NCBI RefSeq assembly: GCF_008693385.1
Contig: NZ_CP044067.1
Location: 372,001-436,000 of the forward strand
Direction of reading: 5' to 3'
Length of the DNA stretch: 64,000 nt
From: Cupriavidus pauculus
Lineage (GTDB): Bacteria > Pseudomonadota > Gammaproteobacteria > Burkholderiales > Burkholderiaceae
This document shows positions 47,158 through 54,459 of the stretch, one piece after another. The position numbers and the translations under genes are program-made. The notes below the pieces were generated by a model. That model searched no databases and was not told the origin of the DNA. It worked only from the letters and a program-made list of their open reading frames with translations. Each line of letters begins with the position of its first letter. Within the stretch, counting starts at the first letter, position 1.

Positions 47158-49176
47158 ATGAAAAGACGGGAGAACCAGGGGTATCGGGCGGGGGTACGGG
47201 CGCGGGTACGTGCGCGGGTACGTTTACAGGCAGGTGCGATGGTCGCGCTGTGCGCGGCGTTTCTGACGGCATGCGGCGGCGACGATCCCGCCTCCACCCC
47301 CACCCCCCCGCCCCCGGCGACACAACCGCCAGGCGTCGCGCTGGTGTCGGTCGCCGCCGACTCGGGCACCCTTGACGAACTCCCCACGCGCGTCGTGGCG
47401 ACATTCAACGCGAAGATCGCCGCGCTGGGCGCCGGGTTCTTCCGGACCGCCGGTACCTGCGGCACGCTGCCGACGGCCACGCCGACCGTCGACGCCTCGG
47501 GCAAGACCGTCACGGTGACGCTTGCCGGCAGCCGCTGCAACGACGGCCAGACCGTGACGCTGACGCTCGACCCGAATGCGGTGACGTTCGACGGCACGGT
47601 GGGACAGAAGGGTGCGATCTGGACCCGCACATACACGATCTCCGGCACGGCGCGCAGCGTTGGGGGCACGGTCAGCGGCCTCGCCGGCACCGTCGTGCTG
47701 CAAAACAATGGCGGCGATACGCTGTCTACGAGCACGGACGGCACGTTCAATTTCCCGACGCTCGTCGCGCAGGGCGGCGCGTATGCCGTGACCGTGGCCA
47801 GCCAGCCCGCCGGACAAACCTGTTCCGTGAGCCATGGCACCGGAACGGTGGGCACCACGGCCGTGCAGGACGTGGCCGTCGTCTGCGCGACGAATACGCA
47901 TACCGTCGGCGGCACGGCATCGGGCCTCGCCGGCACGGTGACCGTGCAGAACAATGGCGGCGATACCCTCGTCCTGAGCAGCAACGGCCTGTTCACGTTC
48001 CCGGTCGCGATTGCGGAGGGCGGCGCGTACGCGGTCACGGTGCAGTCGCAGCCCGCGGGCCAGACCTGCACCGTGGGCCAGGGCAGCGGCACGATGGGTA
48101 GCGCGGCCGTGCAGAACGTGTCGATAACCTGCTCGGCGAACACCTACACGGTCGGTGGCACCACATCCGGTCTGTCCGGGCAGGTGCAGCTGCAACTGAA
48201 CGGAGCGGGCACGCAGATCATCTCCGGCAATGGCGCTTTCACGTTCGCCACGCCGGTCGCGCAAGGCGCGACCTATGACGTCACGGTGCTGGCGCAGCCC
48301 GCCACGCAGACGTGCACGGTCACCAACGGCAGCGGCACCATGGCCGCGCAGAACGTGACGAACGTCGGCGTGTCCTGCGTCACGAATACCACGACGCTGT
48401 CGGTGCCGGCGACGGGCGTCATCGCCGTCAACGGCGGCACGACCTTCATCACGGTAATGAACACCGGGGTCAACGCTGCCACCAACGTGGTTGCACAGCT
48501 TCCGTCCGCGTGGACCGGTGTGACGCAGAATGCGGGCAACTGCGGCACTCTGGCGCCCGGCGGAAGCTGCCTGCTGCAATTCACCGCGACACAGCCGTAT
48601 GTCGCACAGGGCGGCATCGCGGTGACCGCGGACAACGTTGCCAGCCCCAGCCCGACGATCGCGCTGGCGTTCAGCATCGACGGCGATCTCGTGTATGCCG
48701 TTACGGGTGCGTCCACGGCGAAGGTGCTGGCCGCACCCAGCACTGGCCTCACGACGTGGGGCGGCACGGGGATCGCGGTAGGGGCCGGCGCACAGAGTCT
48801 GACCGATGGCGCGGCGAACACCACGGCCATCGTCGCGACGCTCGGCACGGGAACGCCTTACGCGGCAAGCGCGTGCAACACCAGTACGCTCCGCGGCGTG
48901 CCCGCGGGAACGTGGTACCTGCCGGCCGCGTGCGAGATCGGCGCGGAGGGCGGCTCCCCTGCCTGCCCGGCGGGCATCCCGAATATCGAACAGAACCTGT
49001 TACGGCTGGGCTTCGGCAATATGAGCGGCGTCCCAATCTGGAGTTCGACGGAGTCTACGGTCAACCCCGGCCCCCTTGCCTGGGCCGTCTTTCTCGGCAC
49101 GGACCCCGCTCCGGTCCTGCTGGCGCCCAAGTCCCTCGTCGTGGACGCACGTTGCGCGAGGTCGGTGACGTATTGA
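47158..49176 (+). CDS. Lipoprotein with three repeated beta modules and a DUF1566-like C-terminus
   Basis: 672 residues. A basic n-region (from a 12-bp tandem repeat) precedes lipobox LTAC (Cys39) and a Thr/Pro-rich linker. After a region of about 100 residues there are three roughly 80-residue modules at 168-244, 248-326 and 329-408, each with GGTxSGLxGxVxxQxNG, a FxFP strand, GGAYAVTV, QPAGQTC and a closing Cys. A CARDB-like segment follows (about 410-510). The C-terminus (from about 515), with WYLPAACEIGAE and IWSSTE, resembles DUF1566/Lcl C-terminal domains. Each module has two Cys that could pair. Function unknown; surface or matrix protein is likely. An alternative ATG at 47239 would drop the basic n-region. 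Confidence 0.8.
   Translation: MKRRENQGYRAGVRARVRARVRLQAGAMVALCAAFLTACGGDDPASTPTPPPPATQPPGVALVSVAADSGTLDELPTRVVATFNAKIAALGAGFFRTAGTCGTLPTATPTVDASGKTVTVTLAGSRCNDGQTVTLTLDPNAVTFDGTVGQKGAIWTRTYTISGTARSVGGTVSGLAGTVVLQNNGGDTLSTSTDGTFNFPTLVAQGGAYAVTVASQPAGQTCSVSHGTGTVGTTAVQDVAVVCATNTHTVGGTASGLAGTVTVQNNGGDTLVLSSNGLFTFPVAIAEGGAYAVTVQSQPAGQTCTVGQGSGTMGSAAVQNVSITCSANTYTVGGTTSGLSGQVQLQLNGAGTQIISGNGAFTFATPVAQGATYDVTVLAQPATQTCTVTNGSGTMAAQNVTNVGVSCVTNTTTLSVPATGVIAVNGGTTFITVMNTGVNAATNVVAQLPSAWTGVTQNAGNCGTLAPGGSCLLQFTATQPYVAQGGIAVTADNVASPSPTIALAFSIDGDLVYAVTGASTAKVLAAPSTGLTTWGGTGIAVGAGAQSLTDGAANTTAIVATLGTGTPYAASACNTSTLRGVPAGTWYLPAACEIGAEGGSPACPAGIPNIEQNLLRLGFGNMSGVPIWSSTESTVNPGPLAWAVFLGTDPAPVLLAPKSLVVDARCARSVTY
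47192..47227. repeat. 12-bp tandem repeat, three imperfect units
   Basis: Units GGGTACGGGCGC, GGGTACGTGCGC and GGGTACGTTTAC encode the VRARVRARVR n-region of the lipoprotein signal peptide. Each added unit would add four residues in frame. Confidence 0.85.
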
Positions 49177-49198
49177 CCGGTGACGTCCCGGGTAGGTA

Positions 49199-49981
49199 TC
49201 AGGCGACGATATTGACGCCGCCATCGACATACAACGTCGCGCCGGACAGCCGCGTCGCATACTGACTGGCAAGAAACGCGCACGTGAAGCCCACGTCCAT
49301 GATGTCGACGAGCTCGCCCAGCGGCGCGCGGTGGCCGGCGTCGTTCAGCATCAGGTCGAAGTCCCTGAGGCCCGACGCGGCGCGGGTCTTGATGGGGCCC
49401 GGCGAGATCGCATGCACGCGGATGCGCCGCGTGCCGAGCTCGTAGGCCAGATAGCGCACCGAGGCCTCCAGCGCCGCCTTGACTGGCCCCATCACGTTGT
49501 AGTTGGGCACGACCTTGCTGGCGCCGTGATAACTCATCGCAAACAGCGTGCCGCCATCGCGCATCAGCGGCACGGCCCGCTTTGCCAGTCGGATAAAGGA
49601 GTGGCAGGAGATATCGATGGCCTTGCCGAAGCCCTCGCTCGAACAGTTCAGCAGGCCGCCCTGCAGATCTTCCTTTGGCGCCCACGCAATGGAGTGAACG
49701 ACGATATCGAGCTTGCCCCACGTTTGCGTGATCCGATCGAACACGGCGTCCAGTTCGGCCGGCTTCGTGACGTCCAGCGGCATGAACAACGGTGCGGCCA
49801 GCTCGCGCGCCAGCGGTTCGACATACGGGCGGGACTTCTCGTCGGCGTAGGTGATGGCGACCTCCGCGCCCAGCGCGCGAAAGGCCTTCGCGCAGCCATA
49901 GGCGATGGACGAGTCGTTGGCGATGCCGCAGACCAACGCCTTGCTGCCCGCCAGAACGGGCGATGGCGTGTCGATGGTCAT
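49199..49981 (-). CDS. fabI: FabI-type enoyl-ACP reductase (SDR)
   Basis: 260 residues. The FabI pattern is clear: GIANDSSIAYGCAKAF at the nucleotide site, HSIAWAPKEDLQGG, and Tyr151, Tyr161 and Lys168 in SYHGASKVVPNYNVMGPVKA, matching Y-x6-K of FabI, then PGPIKTRAASGL. It normally reduces trans-2-enoyl-ACP with NADH. It is the last gene of the operon, overlapping ackA by 4 bases, with AAGGAG before the ATG. Its place beside acetate kinase rather than fatty-acid genes suggests an accessory reductase, possibly on enoyl-CoA or under special conditions (inference). Confidence 0.9.
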   Translation of the reverse strand: MTIDTPSPVLAGSKALVCGIANDSSIAYGCAKAFRALGAEVAITYADEKSRPYVEPLARELAAPLFMPLDVTKPAELDAVFDRITQTWGKLDIVVHSIAWAPKEDLQGGLLNCSSEGFGKAIDISCHSFIRLAKRAVPLMRDGGTLFAMSYHGASKVVPNYNVMGPVKAALEASVRYLAYELGTRRIRVHAISPGPIKTRAASGLRDFDLMLNDAGHRAPLGELVDIMDVGFTCAFLASQYATRLSGATLYVDGGVNIVA

Positions 49982-51195
49982 GGTCTGTCTCCTTGCGTCC
50001 GCACCGGCGCATCGCCGCCGAAGGCAATGGCGCGCGTGTGCTTCGCGATCATGAGTTCCTCGTCCGTGGGGACCACCCACACCGATATGCCGCTCGCTTC
50101 GCTGCTGATGCGCGGGCCTCCGTGCGCATTGCGGCCCCCGTCGATCTCCACGCCGAGCCACGCCGCCCGTTCGCAGACCTGCTGACGGATGGGAGCGGCG
50201 TTCTCGCCGATGCCGGCGGTGAACACGAGCGCATCGAGCCCTTCGAGCGCGGCGGCAAGGCTGCCAAGCTCGCGCCCGATCCGGTACGTATAGAGCTGGA
50301 TGGCGAATCGGGCCCGGGGGTCGTCGCTCGCGAGCAGCTCGCGCATATCGCTGGAAATACCGGACACGCCGAGCAGGCCCGACTTGCGATAGATCAGGTC
50401 TTCCACCGCGCGCGTATCCATGCCCAGTTCGTCCATCAGGTAGAGGATGACGCCGGGATCGAGGCTGCCGCTGCGCGTGCCCATCGGCAGTCCGTCCACG
50501 GCGGTGAAGCCCATCGTGCTGGCCACACTGCGGCCTGCCGTCATGGCGCACAGGCTGCTGCCATTGCCGAGATGGGCGACCACGGTCGCGCCTTGCGCGG
50601 CGCGGCGGTCGAGCCTCGGCAGCACGCTGGCGATGTATTCGTACGAGAGGCCGTGAAAGCCGTAGCGGCACACGCCCCGGTCCGTGATCGCCGCTGGCAG
50701 CGCAAACGCCCGCGCGTGTTGCGCCTGCGTGAAATGGAAGGCCGTATCGAAGCAGGCCACCTGCGGCAGATCGGGACGGCGCTCGAGCAGTATCTGGATG
50801 GGCTTGAGATTGTGCGGCTGATGCAGGGGCGCCAGCGGCCGCAGCGCGGTCAATTCCGCCACCACTGCGGGCGTGACCCTTGCCGGCCCTGCGTAGCGCA
50901 TGCCCCCATGCACCACGCGATGCCCGACCGCCACGAGCGTGTGCCCGCCCTCCTCGTCGCGAAGAAACCGCGCCAGGAACTCCACGGCTTCAGCATGCCC
51001 GAATCCTTCGCCCCCCTCCCATCGGGCATTGCCGATCTCCGCGCCCTTCCCGTCCCAGGCATGGAACGCCGGCGAAGTGTAGAGCCCATCGAGCACGCCC
51101 CGAAGCACGAGGGGCAACTCTTGCCGGCCCGCATCGTAGGCACGGAACTTGATGCTCGATGACCCGGCGTTGAGGACGAGGATCACGTCTGCCAT
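49978..51195 (-). CDS. ackA: Acetate kinase
   Basis: 405 residues with all family marks: LVLNAGSSSIKFR at the start, GHRVVHGG, CFDTAFH, RYGFHGLSYEYI, VAHLGNGSSLCA, GTRSGSLDPGVI and FTAGIGENAAPIR. It interconverts acetyl phosphate and acetate with ATP formation. It follows the phosphotransacetylase gene by 4 bp and overlaps fabI by 4 bp. Together they allow substrate-level ATP formation from acyl-CoA. Confidence 0.93.
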   Translation of the reverse strand: MADVILVLNAGSSSIKFRAYDAGRQELPLVLRGVLDGLYTSPAFHAWDGKGAEIGNARWEGGEGFGHAEAVEFLARFLRDEEGGHTLVAVGHRVVHGGMRYAGPARVTPAVVAELTALRPLAPLHQPHNLKPIQILLERRPDLPQVACFDTAFHFTQAQHARAFALPAAITDRGVCRYGFHGLSYEYIASVLPRLDRRAAQGATVVAHLGNGSSLCAMTAGRSVASTMGFTAVDGLPMGTRSGSLDPGVILYLMDELGMDTRAVEDLIYRKSGLLGVSGISSDMRELLASDDPRARFAIQLYTYRIGRELGSLAAALEGLDALVFTAGIGENAAPIRQQVCERAAWLGVEIDGGRNAHGGPRISSEASGISVWVVPTDEELMIAKHTRAIAFGGDAPVRTQGDRP

Positions 51196-51199
51196 GCGC

Positions 51200-52126
51200 T
51201 CATACCAGGTTGCGCCGTGCCGCGGCAACGAGCGCGGCCACCGCACAGGAGGCGAGCCGCGTCGTGACCGTGTCGGCCCGACTGGTGAGGATGATGGGCA
51301 CGCGTGCCCCCAGCACGATGCCCGCCGCGTCGGCGCCGGCCAGGAACGACAGGCTCTTCGCGAGCATGTTCCCGGCTTCCAGATCCGGCAGCAGCAGCAC
51401 GTTGGCGCGCCCCGCCACCGGCGATTCGATCTGCTTGATGCGCGCGGCCTCCGGGTCGATGGCGTTGTCCAGCGCAAGCGGGCCGTCGACAAGCGCACCG
51501 GTGATCTGGCGACGGTCCACCATCTTGCACAGCGCCGCGGCCTCGATGGTGGACGGCACCTTGGGGTTGACCGTCTCCATCGCGGACAGGATGGCCACGC
51601 GCACCTCGTCGATATGCAGCGCGTGCGCGAGGTCGATCGCGTTCTGGAGGATATCGACCTTCTCCATCAGCGTCGGCGCGATATTGACCGCCGCATCGGT
51701 AAGGATCAGCGCATTGGGATGGCCGGGCACGTCCATGACGAAGCAGTGGCTGACGCGCCTGGCCGTGCGCAGTCCCGACTCGCGGCTCAGCACCGCGCTC
51801 ATCAGTTCGTCCGTATGCAGGCTGCCCTTCATCAGGGCCTCTGCCTGCCCCGCGCGCACCGCATGCACCGCCTGCGCGGCGGCGGCCTCGCTGTGCGGCG
51901 CGTCGATCAGCGGGAAGCGCGCGATATCGATTCCGCACGTGCTCGCGACCTCCCGGATACGCGCCGCCGGACCGACCAGCAGCGGCTCGATCAACCCCGC
52001 CTTCGCCGCTTCCACGGCGCCCTCGAGCGCGCTGCGATCGCAGGGATGCGCCACGGCCGTCGGCATCGGCGGCAACGCGCGACAGAATTCGATCAGGCGG
52101 TGGTACTTTTCGTGTCGGGCTTCCAT
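51200..52126 (-). CDS. Phosphate acetyl/butyryltransferase
   Basis: 308 residues from ATG 52126 (GGAG 9 bases upstream); a GTG at 52153 that overlaps the preceding stop is an alternative. The fold is the Pta/Ptb catalytic domain: EALMKGSLHTDELMSAVLSR, RRVSHCFVMDVPGHPNALIL, TDAAVNIAPTLMEKVDILQN and LPDLEAGNMLAKSLSFLAGA. It moves acyl groups between CoA and phosphate, providing acyl phosphate for acetate kinase. The short single-domain form may prefer acetyl- or butyryl-CoA; not determinable here. Confidence 0.9.
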   Translation of the reverse strand: MEARHEKYHRLIEFCRALPPMPTAVAHPCDRSALEGAVEAAKAGLIEPLLVGPAARIREVASTCGIDIARFPLIDAPHSEAAAAQAVHAVRAGQAEALMKGSLHTDELMSAVLSRESGLRTARRVSHCFVMDVPGHPNALILTDAAVNIAPTLMEKVDILQNAIDLAHALHIDEVRVAILSAMETVNPKVPSTIEAAALCKMVDRRQITGALVDGPLALDNAIDPEAARIKQIESPVAGRANVLLLPDLEAGNMLAKSLSFLAGADAAGIVLGARVPIILTSRADTVTTRLASCAVAALVAAARRNLV

Positions 52127-52149
52127 ATGCGTGGCTCCGGTGGCGCGCT

Positions 52150-54459
52150 TCACGCGACATGACGTGGGCGCCGTGACCCGCTGGAAAGCACCGCGCGAAT
52201 CCGTGCGAGCATCGCGCGCTGATCCTCCGACGGCGTGGCGCCGATCACGCGTTCGTCCGCGGCCACCTTGTCGAGCAGCGTCAGCAGGCGGCGACGGTCG
52301 GCGTTGTCCCGCAGCATGATCGGGAGGCCCTGGAGCGCCTCGGCGGGCGCGCCGCGCACGATGATCTCCTGCAGCCCCCGCGTGGTGCGCCAGGCATGCG
52401 TGTCGACCTCGGGCAGCAAATCCGCGTAGTCCTCCGCCAGTTCCTTTCGGAGTTCGAGCCGGGCCAGCGGCAATGGCTTGCCGTCGCGCATGAGCATGAC
52501 GGCCACGCGTGCCAGCGCATCGACGTAGGTTCCCTTGTTGAGCGCGGCCATCGCCTGCTCGATCTCAGGCGGAACACGCGGCGCCCGACGCCGCGCGCCG
52601 GCATCGCCCTCCCGCGGAGAGAGCGCGCGCAGCGTGCCGAAGATGCCGAAGAATGCCGCCTCCATGAACGCATCGCGCAGCGCGCGGTAATGGTCGAGCG
52701 CGGCGCTGACCATCTCGGCGCCCGCGGCCTCGCGCTGGCGCATGGGATCGTCGTCCCCGAGCGCCTGGCGGTTTGCCCTGACCGCTTCCGCCGCGGGCTT
52801 GACCCAGGCCATCCACGGGTTCAGGTCCGAGAACATCCAGTTCTGCACGCGCAGCGGATGCCATTCCCGCAGCATTCTCGCCGTCGTCTCGTTGGACATC
52901 GCCTGCACGAACGGCTGCGCGAACAGCTCGTAGGCGCGCTGGTTGAGCTCGGAGATACCGGCCACCGTCTCGAACGGTTTCTCGTCCACGCGCTCGAACC
53001 GGTTGAACCGCTCGACGATGTCCTCGAGGCGATGTTCGCGGAACGTGACCTCGTACTCGGGCTCGCCCGATTGCGGATCCGTCGCCCCGGTCTCGGTGAT
53101 TGCCATGCCGTAGAGACCCGGCGGCAGCGACTCGATACTGCGCAGCACCGATACGATCTGCTTATGTTCCTTGCGGGCGACCTTGCCGGACACGAAGATG
53201 CCCAGATGCCCCACCGACTCGTGCATCATGCCGACGATGACCTGCCCGCGCGCCTTGATCTCGTCCGTGCTGCCGTACAGGTCGGCCACCCAGTTGAACG
53301 CCTGTTGCGGCGGCGTGATGTTGTCGCCCATCGAGGCGAACAGGATGATCGGGGACTTGATATTGCGCAGGTCGAAGTGCTCGGGCTGGTGGTCGTGCGT
53401 CGCGCGTTCGCCGCCATCGGACCAGAGCTTGTTCCCGACGAAGAGATTGCGCGTGATCCATTCGATCTCTTCGCGGTTCATCAGGTAGAAGCCGCCCCAC
53501 CAGCGCTCGAACTCGAGGAACCGGGGCGGCTCGGTATCGATCTTGCGGTAGAGGTTGTAGTACTTGTCCCAGAAGGTGTTCGCGGGGTTCAGGTTCTCGA
53601 AGTTCTGCACGAGATGCGCGCCGTCGAACCTGCCGTCGCCGAGATCGGCCGTCAGCGACGCGAGCCACGTACCGCCGAGCAGCCCGCCCGCATAGCGCAT
53701 CGGGTTGTCGCCCTCGCCCTCCTGCCACGCACCGCTCCAGTACGACATGGGCGCGCCGTTGATGACGATCGGCCCGGTGTCGTCGGGGTCGGAGGCGGCC
53801 ACCATCATCGCGGCCCAGCCGCCCTGGCAGTTGCCGACGATCGCCGGCTTGCTGCTGTCCGGGTGACGCGCGCGCACCCATTTGACGAACTTCTGCTCGG
53901 CCTCGCAAACGTCGAGCAGTGTCTGCCCGGGTTCCGGATCGCGGAAAAAGATCACGAAGTAAACGGGATGGCCCGCGCGCAGGGCCACGCCGACCTGCGA
54001 ATCGTCCTTGAAGCCGCCGATGCCGGGCCCATGCCCCGCGCGCGGATCGATGATCACGTAAGGGCGCCGCGAATCGTCCACGGTGACGCCGTCCGGCGGC
54101 TTGATGCGCAGCAGCGCGTAGTTGACCGGCCGATCGAAGGTCCGGCCGTCCAGGACCATGTCGTAGTCGAAATGGAGCACGGGCTTGAGTCCCGAGACCG
54201 CATGCTCGACGAACTGGTTGCCGCGTTCCCGCAGCGTGTCCCAGAACAGGATGGCGCGCTGGCCCGCGTCGAGCGCATAGGCAAAGGCGCCCGCCGGGTC
54301 GGCCATCGACGCGACCGATGGCGCGTCCCCGGGCGCGGGGGTCGCCTGCCGGACGCGTTCCGCAAAGGCTTCCCGCGCGTGCGCCACGCGCTTTCGCAAC
54401 ACGAGCCCGCTCTTGATGCCCACCTCGCGGGCACGCGTCATTCGCTTGTCAGCCGCCAT
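52150..54459 (-). CDS. DUF3141 protein, PhaC-like alpha/beta hydrolase
   Basis: 769 residues. The core matches poly(3-hydroxybutyrate) synthase-like hydrolases: PVNYALLRIKPP, then RPYVIIDPRAGHGPGIGGFK, the nucleophile elbow GNCQGGWA with Cys211, IVINGAPMSYWSG and SPIILFASMGDNITPPQQ (acid), and VGHLGIFVSG (His). A long helical C-terminus (from about 480) distinguishes DUF3141. It may make or cleave short hydroxyacyl polymers; the activity is unproven. The start overlaps the upstream decarboxylase stop by 11 bases with GGAGG 8 bases before it. It is second in a five-gene operon with phosphotransacetylase, acetate kinase and fabI. Confidence 0.85.
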   Translation of the reverse strand: MAADKRMTRAREVGIKSGLVLRKRVAHAREAFAERVRQATPAPGDAPSVASMADPAGAFAYALDAGQRAILFWDTLRERGNQFVEHAVSGLKPVLHFDYDMVLDGRTFDRPVNYALLRIKPPDGVTVDDSRRPYVIIDPRAGHGPGIGGFKDDSQVGVALRAGHPVYFVIFFRDPEPGQTLLDVCEAEQKFVKWVRARHPDSSKPAIVGNCQGGWAAMMVAASDPDDTGPIVINGAPMSYWSGAWQEGEGDNPMRYAGGLLGGTWLASLTADLGDGRFDGAHLVQNFENLNPANTFWDKYYNLYRKIDTEPPRFLEFERWWGGFYLMNREEIEWITRNLFVGNKLWSDGGERATHDHQPEHFDLRNIKSPIILFASMGDNITPPQQAFNWVADLYGSTDEIKARGQVIVGMMHESVGHLGIFVSGKVARKEHKQIVSVLRSIESLPPGLYGMAITETGATDPQSGEPEYEVTFREHRLEDIVERFNRFERVDEKPFETVAGISELNQRAYELFAQPFVQAMSNETTARMLREWHPLRVQNWMFSDLNPWMAWVKPAAEAVRANRQALGDDDPMRQREAAGAEMVSAALDHYRALRDAFMEAAFFGIFGTLRALSPREGDAGARRRAPRVPPEIEQAMAALNKGTYVDALARVAVMLMRDGKPLPLARLELRKELAEDYADLLPEVDTHAWRTTRGLQEIIVRGAPAEALQGLPIMLRDNADRRRLLTLLDKVAADERVIGATPSEDQRAMLARIRAVLSSGSRRPRHVA

